This document shows positions 16,499 through 23,496 of a DNA stretch of 64,000 nucleotides, in pieces. The DNA comes from Rhizobiales bacterium GAS188 (GTDB taxonomy: Bacteria; Pseudomonadota; Alphaproteobacteria; Rhizobiales; Beijerinckiaceae). Within the stretch, counting starts at the first letter, position 1. Every line of letters begins with the position of its first letter. Position numbers and translations under genes: made by a program. The notes below the pieces were generated by a model. It did no database searches. It had not been told where the DNA came from and saw nothing but the letters and a program-made list of their open reading frames with translations. The stretch spans positions 4,774,001 to 4,838,000 of the forward strand of contig FNSS01000001.1 of the NCBI GenBank assembly GCA_900104855.1, written 5' to 3'.

Positions 16499-17239
16499 AT
16501 GAGCAGCAAGTTCGAGTTCTTTCCGCTCGACGATGACGGCAGCGAGTACCCACCGCACCCGCTCGCGAACGACTATCGGGAAATGGACCCGGCCGAGTTT
16601 CGCGGCCTCGCCAACGATATCGTGCGCAACGGGTTGCTGCACCCGATCATCATCCACAAGGGCCGCGTCCTCGATGGACGCCACCGGCTCAAGGCGTGCC
16701 GCGAGGCCGGCGTCAAACCTCGCTTGGTCGAATATCGAGGTGATCGGCCGCGCGATGTGGTCGAGGCCCACGACCTCAACCGGCGCCACCTCTATCCGGA
16801 TGACAAGCGCACGAAGCTTGAAGCTGCTCTCGCGAGGAACCCGGAGCGGTCGAACCGCCAGATCGCGGCAGATATTGGCGTGAGCGACAAGACTGTTGGC
16901 GCGGCGCGGGGGCGCTTGGAAGACGTGCGGAGCATTCCGCACGTCTCGACCGTCAAGGATACCCTCGGCCGACGGCAACCCGCGCGCAAGCCCGCCGCCA
17001 TGCCAAAAGCCGGTCGCTCTCTCTTTGTTGGGCCGAAGCTCAGTCCGCCTGCCGCGCCGATCGTCGCGGCGACGAGAGCGCCGAAGTTCGGTGACGACGC
17101 GATTGTTCGCCCCATCCGTGTCTATGTGTCGCTCTTGCGGCAGGACGGGCCGGCCATGCGCGACCGGCTCGACGAGCTGGCCCGAACCGATGCTGAGCTT
17201 CGCGCCGATATCGAGTTCATGCGCGACTGGTTGTCTTGA
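16499..17239 (+). CDS. ParB-like nuclease-domain protein
   Basis: 246 residues. The N-terminal ParB/Srx-like fold is clear: HPLANDYREMDPAEFRGLAN, DIVRNGLLHPIIIHKGRVLD, then GRHRLKACREAG. A helix-turn-helix follows (RNPERSNRQIAADIGVSDKT). The last 100 residues are low-complexity and basic, then helical. In chromosomal ParB the GRHRLKA-type motif binds CTP; here the protein is shorter and belongs to the plasmid/ICE type. It may act in element maintenance or as a regulator. Its stop overlaps the TTG start of the next gene. Confidence 0.8.
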   Translation: MSSKFEFFPLDDDGSEYPPHPLANDYREMDPAEFRGLANDIVRNGLLHPIIIHKGRVLDGRHRLKACREAGVKPRLVEYRGDRPRDVVEAHDLNRRHLYPDDKRTKLEAALARNPERSNRQIAADIGVSDKTVGAARGRLEDVRSIPHVSTVKDTLGRRQPARKPAAMPKAGRSLFVGPKLSPPAAPIVAATRAPKFGDDAIVRPIRVYVSLLRQDGPAMRDRLDELARTDAELRADIEFMRDWLS

Positions 17240-18081
17240 ACCGAGCGTCTGCGCTCGCGGTGCAAGGCTCGCCCATCTGGGCGAATTTGGCGCCCTTTGA
17301 TCGGAAGCTCTACGCTACGATCGTCGCCATGCACTTCGCCCAGCCACCCGGTCGGCAGCTGCGGGCCACCATGGAGCAGGTCGTGAGAGCCGGCGCGCTC
17401 ACCGCGCATAAGCGAAGCCTAGCACGGTCGAGACGGCGCCTCGAAGCGCTCGGCCTAATCGAATGGCCGCGCGGCCGCGCGGGCGTTGCGCCACCGTGCC
17501 GGCTCAGCGACGGCTGGCGCAAGGTTCCCGAGTCCGAGATTGCTGCAAGGCTGGAGGCAGCCGACAAGCCGAGAGCGCGAGCCGAGATCGCAATCGAGAT
17601 CAACGCACACTACTGGCGGCACAAGCCGAGCCGCAGGAGCTGCCAAACCAAGACCGCCGCACCGACAGCCACGGCACGCGAGACATACGGCCGAAAGGTC
17701 TTGCGCGAGCATGTCGACAAGGTCGCCGCCGCCACCCGCCAGCGCGGCCCCGCCCTCAACAAGGCCGGCTTCAAGATCGGCCAATACTCGGACGCCTGTG
17801 GCATCGACGAGGCCGAGGCCGAACGCTGCCTGCTAGGCGCGGCAGACCGCAACGGCTCCGTCCGGGACGATCGGGGACCACGCAAGAGCCTCGCCACTAT
17901 CCGCAAGGCCCTGAGGGACGGAAGAGCCAGACCGAAGGACCCATTCGCCAACTCGGCCATGGGTGGCACAACTACCGGTCAGACGACAGCTGTCCCGTTG
18001 GGACAGTACTTAAGTTGTGCCAGTGGCGGCGCGGGCTCGGCGGAGCGCAGTTGGCTCCCTGGCAGGAGCGCGCGGCCATGA
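17236..18081 (+). CDS. Replication-like winged-helix protein of the element
   Basis: 281 residues from a TTG start that overlaps the ParB-like stop (TTGA), implying coupling. The N-terminal 90 residues (LAPFDRKLYATIVAMHFAQP, LTAHKRSLARSRRRLEALGL, IEWPRG) read like a winged helix of plasmid or phage replication proteins. The middle is basic, and the C-terminal half ends in a serine/glycine-rich tail that may be out-of-frame extension. The proposal as replication accessory rests on the N-terminal pattern and the ParB neighbour; no initiator active site is visible. Confidence 0.5.
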   Translation: MNRASALAVQGSPIWANLAPFDRKLYATIVAMHFAQPPGRQLRATMEQVVRAGALTAHKRSLARSRRRLEALGLIEWPRGRAGVAPPCRLSDGWRKVPESEIAARLEAADKPRARAEIAIEINAHYWRHKPSRRSCQTKTAAPTATARETYGRKVLREHVDKVAAATRQRGPALNKAGFKIGQYSDACGIDEAEAERCLLGAADRNGSVRDDRGPRKSLATIRKALRDGRARPKDPFANSAMGGTTTGQTTAVPLGQYLSCASGGAGSAERSWLPGRSARP

Positions 18082-18502
18082 AAGGGAGTTGGCAAAGGCC
18101 GCGTGGATGGAGCGGCCGCAGGCCGGGTTCGGTGAGCCGGCTGCGCCCGCGCGAAGCTGATGGTGGAAACATCCGCATGGTGGGAGACACGCTGTCCCTC
18201 ACGACAGCGGAATATTCTGCCATGACAGAAACAATAGGGTTGTCGAAATGCCGTTGCCAGGAAGGCCAGCTCATGTGGTCAGCTATAGGGGTGGCTGGCC
18301 GGCTCGACTTTGCCGCCAGTGAAGCTCCCATGGGCGTAGAGGGGCATTCCAGATCGGGCTATGGCCGGCAGCCCTCTCATGCGTCAAGGTCCGAACATGC
18401 GGGACGTGGATTTGACCTGCGGGAAATTCCAGGAGCGTCTGTCTCCGACCATAGGGCAGGCTAGCGAGCTTCCACACGATTTCGGAAAAAAGGGAGCGCA
18501 TG
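18082..18502. other. Intergenic stretch with a palindromic repeat
   Basis: No gene was accepted here; open frames in this interval lack coding character. GGAATATTCTGCCATG at 18209-18224 recurs as GGAATATTCCGCCATG at 19229-19244, so the two flank the zinc-ribbon gene as direct repeats around a GGAATATTCC palindrome core. The zinc-ribbon gene's ribosome site (AAAAAAGGGAGCGC) ends the interval. Confidence 0.35.
18209..18224 (+). repeat. GGAATATTC repeat, left copy
   Basis: GGAATATTCTGCCATG; second copy (one mismatch) at 19229-19244 on the other side of the zinc-ribbon gene. The core GGAATATTC(C) is near-palindromic and could be an operator or a recombination site. Confidence 0.4.
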
Positions 18503-19222
18503 ATGGGCGGCTTCGGATCGGGACGGCGGAGCACGATGCGCGAGACGGTTGAAAACTGCCGCGCCATCGACGTAAGCCAGATATTCCGGACGGGTCGCCC
18601 TGCGCTGGGCTGGTCAGGCCGCTACCGATGGACGGGCGACGGCGAGGGTCCTTGGATTGATCTGCGCGCCGAATCCGACCGACTTCATCTGAGCTATCGC
18701 ATCCGCATTGATGGCAACGACTGGGCGGACGTCGCCGAGACGGTCCGTATTGTCCGCGTTCCCTGCCGCTTCGGCGGCGCTCGGCCGTATTTCGAATGCC
18801 CTGGCGTCGTGAATGGCGTCAGTTGCCGGCGCCGCGTCGCCAAGCTGTTCCAGGCAGGGTGCTATTTCGCTTGCCGCAAGTGCTATGGCCTTTCCTATGC
18901 AAGCCAGAGCGAAAGCGCGTGGGATCGAGCCCTGCGACGTGCCGCCAAGTTCCGGCGGCGTCTCGCCGGCAATCCTGGCATAGCCACGCCCTTCCCGCCG
19001 AGACCGAGGGGCATGCGGCGGAGCACCTTCGAACGGCTGCGTAGGCAAGCCATCGAGGCGGAGGTGAGAGCCCGGGAACTCCTCGCGACCGAGACGGCGA
19101 GTCTGCGCGCCCGCTATGCGGGAGCCAGTCGTAATCTGGATAGTCGTTTTTTCCGCCATCGAAAAACTCGATGTTCAACACAGGGCGGCGCATGCAGTGG
19201 GTCAGGAGCCGAAGGCCCGTAA
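18503..19222 (+). CDS. GGFGSGR-type zinc-ribbon protein of mobile elements
   Basis: 239 residues. It begins MGGFGSGRRSTMRETVENCR, the hallmark of a conserved hypothetical family found in proteobacterial integrated elements. The second ATG (18503) is chosen since relatives start at MGG. A middle zinc-ribbon-like section has cysteines in CRFGG, YFECPG, VSCRRR and CYFACRKCYGLSYAS, followed by a basic helix. The last ~25 residues do not resemble the family and may reflect a frameshift. The function is not known; context suggests nucleic-acid binding in element biology. Confidence 0.7.
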   Translation: MGGFGSGRRSTMRETVENCRAIDVSQIFRTGRPALGWSGRYRWTGDGEGPWIDLRAESDRLHLSYRIRIDGNDWADVAETVRIVRVPCRFGGARPYFECPGVVNGVSCRRRVAKLFQAGCYFACRKCYGLSYASQSESAWDRALRRAAKFRRRLAGNPGIATPFPPRPRGMRRSTFERLRRQAIEAEVRARELLATETASLRARYAGASRNLDSRFFRHRKTRCSTQGGACSGSGAEGP

Positions 19223-19228
19223 TATGAT

Positions 19229-19244
19229 GGAATATTCCGCCATG
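19229..19244 (+). repeat. GGAATATTC repeat, right copy
   Basis: GGAATATTCCGCCATG, direct repeat of the sequence at 18209-18224 about 1 kb away. It follows the zinc-ribbon gene's stop codon by six bases. Confidence 0.4.
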
Positions 19245-19446
19245 TTTCGCGCAAAGCCCCGGAAAGCCCCAGAAGCCCAACCCGGGCATTTGGCTACCCC
19301 CGGGGCCGCAGCCAGCCCCGACTTGGCCATCCCTGCGCCTTTAAATCGGTTTGCGGGGCATCCCGAGCACGGGCGCCTGCGAAGCCAGAGCAAACGCTCG
19401 ACCGGCAGCAACTCGACTGTGCTTCTCGATCAACCGGGCAAGCTCT

Positions 19447-19780
19447 CTACGGCCTTAATGCCGCATCGATCATTGCGCGATAGACCTGCTCGACCGGCAT
19501 GTGTTCAAAGAACCTCCAAACCATCGCCCTCACTTCCGTATCGACGCCTGCCGCCTCGATCGCTCGAAAGGACGAAGCTGTGGGCTTTGTCACGGCCGCG
19601 ATTCCTCATCTCTTCGGTGGGCTCGCGAGCGGCTTCGAGCGTGCGCCGCGCAGTTAGAAGCGCCTTGCCTCGGTCTACGCGCTTCTGAGACTTCCAAGCT
19701 TCCGGACGGTCAACTTGATCAAGGTCGTCAGCCCATGGTGCGGGATCGATGGCTCTCGCCACCCGTTCCGTTACCGTCAT
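19447..19780 (-). pseudogene. Small accessory-element protein, frameshifted
   Basis: ATG at 19780 gives MTVTERVARAIDPAPWADDL, then LLTARRTLEAAREPTEEM. The natural C-terminus is found in another frame: EAAGVDTEVRAMVWRFFEHM, PVEQVYRAMIDAALRP, stop at 19447-19449. Together these make a complete member of a small hypothetical family typical of Hyphomicrobiales prophages and islands (start MTVTERVARA, end YRAMIDAAL). One indel between about 19540 and 19590 separates the halves. Function of the family unknown. Confidence 0.6.
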
Positions 19781-20277
19781 CGCTTGTCTCGCACCTGAGC
19801 CGATTCGGCCGCGAGTATAGCAGTTTGACTCCGTCATCATGCCGGCATCTCGCCCCCTTACAGTGAGCGGTGATCGCGGCCGAGCTGGCGACGATGCGCC
19901 AGCGCGAGCGGACAGATCGGCAACTTCGGCAAATTTGCCGAAGTCTGATCAGACGCCGCCAAAGGCACGCCCAAGCTCGTCGACGCCGTCATTTGACCAG
20001 CAGTCCGCCAGCCTTGCGCGATATCAACGACTTGTGTGGTCGGATGCCGCCCGCGGTTCACCCGGAGCTGGCGCGCCCGGTAGCGAGCCACACGGGAAGC
20101 CGACCCACTGGCGACAGTCGTCCAGCTGCAAAGGCTCGTCGTCCGCCGCGGTCATATCGACAGGGTTGAGGAGACCAGATTTCCGGGGATGATCAGGGAG
20201 CACCATCCGCAATTTGAACCAAACCATTGCGCAATCCGCCGTTTTGCGGAGAATGCTGCTGAAACTGGGGGAATCGG
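19781..20277. other. Intergenic region with a 22-bp perfect palindrome
   Basis: No convincing gene. At 19923-19944 lies a perfect 22-bp palindrome: ACTTCGGCAAA followed by its exact complement. A smaller hairpin (CCGCCGTTTTGCGG) sits near 20238, about 30 bp before the antitoxin-like ORF. The palindrome could be an operator controlling the defence operon that starts at 20278. Confidence 0.45.
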
Positions 20278-20427
20278 ATGAACACCCTGACAATGAAGGC
20301 GACCAGTTACGGCTTCGGCCGGTTGGTCGAGCGCGCCCGCGCCAAACCGGTGGCGGGCGCCGACTCGGGAGCGGCGGCAGGAAAGCGGCGGCCAGTTGCC
20401 AGTCTGAGAGGCATCGACAATGTCTAA
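20278..20427 (+). CDS. Phd/YefM-antitoxin-like small protein, C-terminus degenerate
   Basis: 49 residues: MNTLTMKATSYGFGRLVERA then RAKPVAGADSG and a basic end. The first 26 residues match the N-terminal DNA-binding half of Phd-type antitoxins (MKTLTAKDAK-YGFGRLID-ARA-PV). The usual HGRPVVVVLS strand and toxin-binding tail are absent, replaced by AAAGKRRPVASLRG. The stop codon overlaps the restriction-subunit start by 8 bases, so translation is likely coupled. It could be an intact small autoregulator of the operon or a decayed antitoxin. Confidence 0.5.
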   Translation: MNTLTMKATSYGFGRLVERARAKPVAGADSGAAAGKRRPVASLRGIDNV

Positions 20428-23400
20428 CCCATTCTTTGACCATCCAATTCTGAACTCCCCCTACGAATACCCCGTGAGGCATTGGGAGCTTGATGAAGCT
20501 GGGCAACCCACGCAGAAGACCATCGAGAGCCGACGCAGTGCCAAATTCATCACGCCGATCCCAAAGCCGAAGAAGCATAAGGCCGCTGCGCAATCGGTGT
20601 TTGTGTTCAACGAAGGTAAGGGGCTTTCGACCAAAGAGCAGCAATACGACCCGACATCGATCATCAATGAATTCCGCGGGCATGTGGACGCATGGCGTTC
20701 CTCGCCCAATCCCAGTCAGTGGCAGGTCACGCCGGAGACAGCCCGTCTTCTTCAGCACTGGCGCCATCACAAGTTCAGCAGTGTCCGCCCATTCTTCTGT
20801 CAGGTGGAGGCGGTGGAAACCGCGATCTGGCTCACTGAGGTCGCACCCCAATCCAAGAGCGGGAAGCGCCTGCTTGACCATCTTGTGTCGGCGAATAGGG
20901 ACGCCAACCCCGAGCTGATGCGTCTCGCTCTGAAACTAGCCACTGGCGCAGGCAAGACCACCGTCATGGCCATGATCATCGCCTGGCAGACGATCAACGC
21001 GGTTCGTCGCCCAGCGAGCAAATATTTCACACGCGGCTTCCTAGTTTGCGCGCCGGGATTGACGATCAAAGACCGGTTGCGGGTCCTTCAACCCAATGAC
21101 CCCGACAGCTACTATGCCAGCCGCGAACTGGTTCCCGGCGACATGCTCGACGACGTGAACCGGGCCAAGATCGTCATCACCAACTACCACGCTTTCAAGC
21201 TTCGCGAGCGCATCGAGCTGTCGAAAGGCGGCCGCCAACTCCTCCAAGGGCGAGGGGGTGACGAACTTAACACGCAGGAGACCGAAGGCCAGATGCTCCA
21301 GCGCGTGATGCCGGACTTGATGGGCATGAAGAACGTCCTCGCCATCAATGATGAGGCGCACCACTGCTATCGGGAGAAGCCGAAAGACGCGGACGATCAA
21401 GACCTGAAAGGCGACGAGAAAAAAGAGGCCGAAAAGAACAACGAGGCCGCACGGCTCTGGATTTCCGGCCTCGAAGCCGTAAACCGCAAGCTCGGCCTCA
21501 GCCGCGTCATCGACTTGTCCGCGACGCCATTTTTCCTTCGCGGCTCCGGCTACGCCGAGGGCACTCTCTTCCCGTGGACGATGAGCGACTTCTCACTCAT
21601 GGATGCTATCGAATGCGGCATCGTCAAGCTACCGCGCGTCCCGGTGGCAGAAAACATCCCCGGTGACGACATGCCTGTGTTTCGCAACCTCTGGGAGAAC
21701 ATCCGCAAAGACATGCCCAAGAAGGGGCGCGGCCAAGGCGAGGAACTCGACCCGCTCAAACTCCCCACTCGCTTGCAGACGGCGCTGCAAGCCCTCTACG
21801 GGCATTATGAGAAGAACTTCAACCTTTGGGAGAAAACGGGCATCAAGGTGCCGCCCTGTTTCATCATCGTCTGCCAGAACACCGCCATCTCGAAGCTCGT
21901 TTACGACTTCATCTCTGGCTTCCATCGGAAGAATCAGGACGGGACGACTACTCTGGAGAACGGGCGCCTCGCACTTTTCCGCAATTTCGACGAAACCACC
22001 GGCAACCCACTCCCGCGCCCGAACACGCTCCTGATCGACAGCGAGCAGCTGGAAGCGGGTGATGCGCTCGACGATAAATTCCGAGGCATGGCTGCCGACG
22101 AGATCGAGCGCTTTCGCCGTGAAATTGTGGAGCGCACCGGTGATACCCGTGCGGGCGAAAACATCACCGACCAGGAATTGCTCCGCGAGGTTATGAACAC
22201 CGTTGGCAAGCCCGGACAACTCGGCGGTGCCATCCGCTGCGTCGTCTCCGTCTCGATGCTCACCGAGGGATGGGATGCCAATACCGTTACCCATGTTCTC
22301 GGCATTCGCGCCTTCGGCACTCAGCTCCTATGCGAGCAGGTCATTGGTCGCGCCTTGCGTCGCCAGTCTTACGACCTCAACGAAGAAGGGCTTTTCAATG
22401 TTGAATACGCCGACGTCTTCGGGATTCCCTTCGACTTCACCGCAAAGCCGGTCGTTGCTCCCCCGCAGCCGCCTCGCGAGACGGTTCAAGTCAGAGCGAT
22501 GCGCCCCGACCGCGACGCTCTCGAAATTCGGTTTCCCCGCGTCGAGGGCTATCGTGTGGAGTTACCTGAGGAAAGGCTGACCGCCGACTTCAATGACGAC
22601 TCTATCCTGGAACTCAGCCCCGACATTGTCGGCCCCTCTATCACGCGCAACTCTGGCATCATCGGCGAAGGAGTGGACCTGAGCCTCAAGCACCTGGGCG
22701 ACATGCGGCCCTCCTCGCTCGTCTTCCACGTCACCCAGCGGCTGCTATACACGAAATGGCGCGACCCCGGCGAGGAGCCGAAGCTCTACCTGTTCGGTCA
22801 GCTCAAGCGCATCACCAAGCAATGGCTCGACACCTGCCTCATTTGCAAAGGCGAAACTTATCCCGCGCTGCTCATGTATCAAGAACTGGCCGACATGGCC
22901 TGTAACCGTATCACCGCGGCCATCACAAGGCAGTTTCTCGGAGAGCGTCCCATCAAGGCGCTGCTCGATGCTTACAATCCCACCGGCTCTACCAACCACG
23001 TTCGCTTCAACACGTCGCGCGCCGACCGCTGGGACACGAGTGGTCCGCCGCCCAAGAACCACATCAACTGGGTCGTGCTCGACAGCGACTGGGAGGCAGA
23101 GTTCTGCCGCGTGGCCGAGTCGCATCCGAAAGTCGGCGCCTATGTAAAGAACCACAACCTCGGTTTGGAAGTGCCCTACCGCTACGGCTCCGAGACGCGC
23201 AAGTATCGGCCCGACTTCATCGTCCACGTAGACGATGGGCACGGGCTCGATGACCCGCTGCATCTCGTGGTCGAGATCAAGGGCTACCGGCGCGAGGACG
23301 CGAAGGAGAAGAAATCCACGATGGACACCTATTGGGTGCCCGGAGTGAACCATCTCGGCACCTATGGCCGTTGGGCATTCGCCGAGTTCACCGAGGTTTA

Positions 23401-23494
23401 TCAGATCGAGTCGGATTTCAAGGCCGAGGTCGAAAGCGAGTTCAACAAGATGATTGCATCCGCCACGGCGCAACCGGCGACCGGGAGCAAATGA
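20420..23494 (+). CDS. Type III-like restriction enzyme, helicase-nuclease subunit
   Basis: 1024 residues. A superfamily 2 helicase core has Walker A ATGAGKTT (174-181), DEAH (311-314), motif III SAT (IDLSATPFF) and motif VI (EQVIGRALRRQ). The C-terminal ~130 residues hold a PD-(D/E)xK nuclease: YRPDF (Asp932) and VVEIKGY (Glu952, Lys954). This order is that of type III Res subunits; the closest family I know is the 'BPTD_3080' restriction endonucleases. It should translocate on or loop DNA and cut unmodified sites together with the methyltransferase directly downstream, whose start overlaps or nearly overlaps its stop. Confidence 0.88.
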   Translation: MSNPFFDHPILNSPYEYPVRHWELDEAGQPTQKTIESRRSAKFITPIPKPKKHKAAAQSVFVFNEGKGLSTKEQQYDPTSIINEFRGHVDAWRSSPNPSQWQVTPETARLLQHWRHHKFSSVRPFFCQVEAVETAIWLTEVAPQSKSGKRLLDHLVSANRDANPELMRLALKLATGAGKTTVMAMIIAWQTINAVRRPASKYFTRGFLVCAPGLTIKDRLRVLQPNDPDSYYASRELVPGDMLDDVNRAKIVITNYHAFKLRERIELSKGGRQLLQGRGGDELNTQETEGQMLQRVMPDLMGMKNVLAINDEAHHCYREKPKDADDQDLKGDEKKEAEKNNEAARLWISGLEAVNRKLGLSRVIDLSATPFFLRGSGYAEGTLFPWTMSDFSLMDAIECGIVKLPRVPVAENIPGDDMPVFRNLWENIRKDMPKKGRGQGEELDPLKLPTRLQTALQALYGHYEKNFNLWEKTGIKVPPCFIIVCQNTAISKLVYDFISGFHRKNQDGTTTLENGRLALFRNFDETTGNPLPRPNTLLIDSEQLEAGDALDDKFRGMAADEIERFRREIVERTGDTRAGENITDQELLREVMNTVGKPGQLGGAIRCVVSVSMLTEGWDANTVTHVLGIRAFGTQLLCEQVIGRALRRQSYDLNEEGLFNVEYADVFGIPFDFTAKPVVAPPQPPRETVQVRAMRPDRDALEIRFPRVEGYRVELPEERLTADFNDDSILELSPDIVGPSITRNSGIIGEGVDLSLKHLGDMRPSSLVFHVTQRLLYTKWRDPGEEPKLYLFGQLKRITKQWLDTCLICKGETYPALLMYQELADMACNRITAAITRQFLGERPIKALLDAYNPTGSTNHVRFNTSRADRWDTSGPPPKNHINWVVLDSDWEAEFCRVAESHPKVGAYVKNHNLGLEVPYRYGSETRKYRPDFIVHVDDGHGLDDPLHLVVEIKGYRREDAKEKKSTMDTYWVPGVNHLGTYGRWAFAEFTEVYQIESDFKAEVESEFNKMIASATAQPATGSK

Positions 23495-23496
23495 TC

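Noticed and set aside
17463-18464. 333-codon plus-strand frame overlapping the replication-like gene
   Set aside because: Reads in another phase of a coding region and is dominated by Arg, Gly and Pro; no start signal.
20024-20881. 285-codon minus-strand frame crossing the start of the restriction gene
   Set aside because: Its product changes character across the intergenic boundary and is antisense to the restriction subunit.
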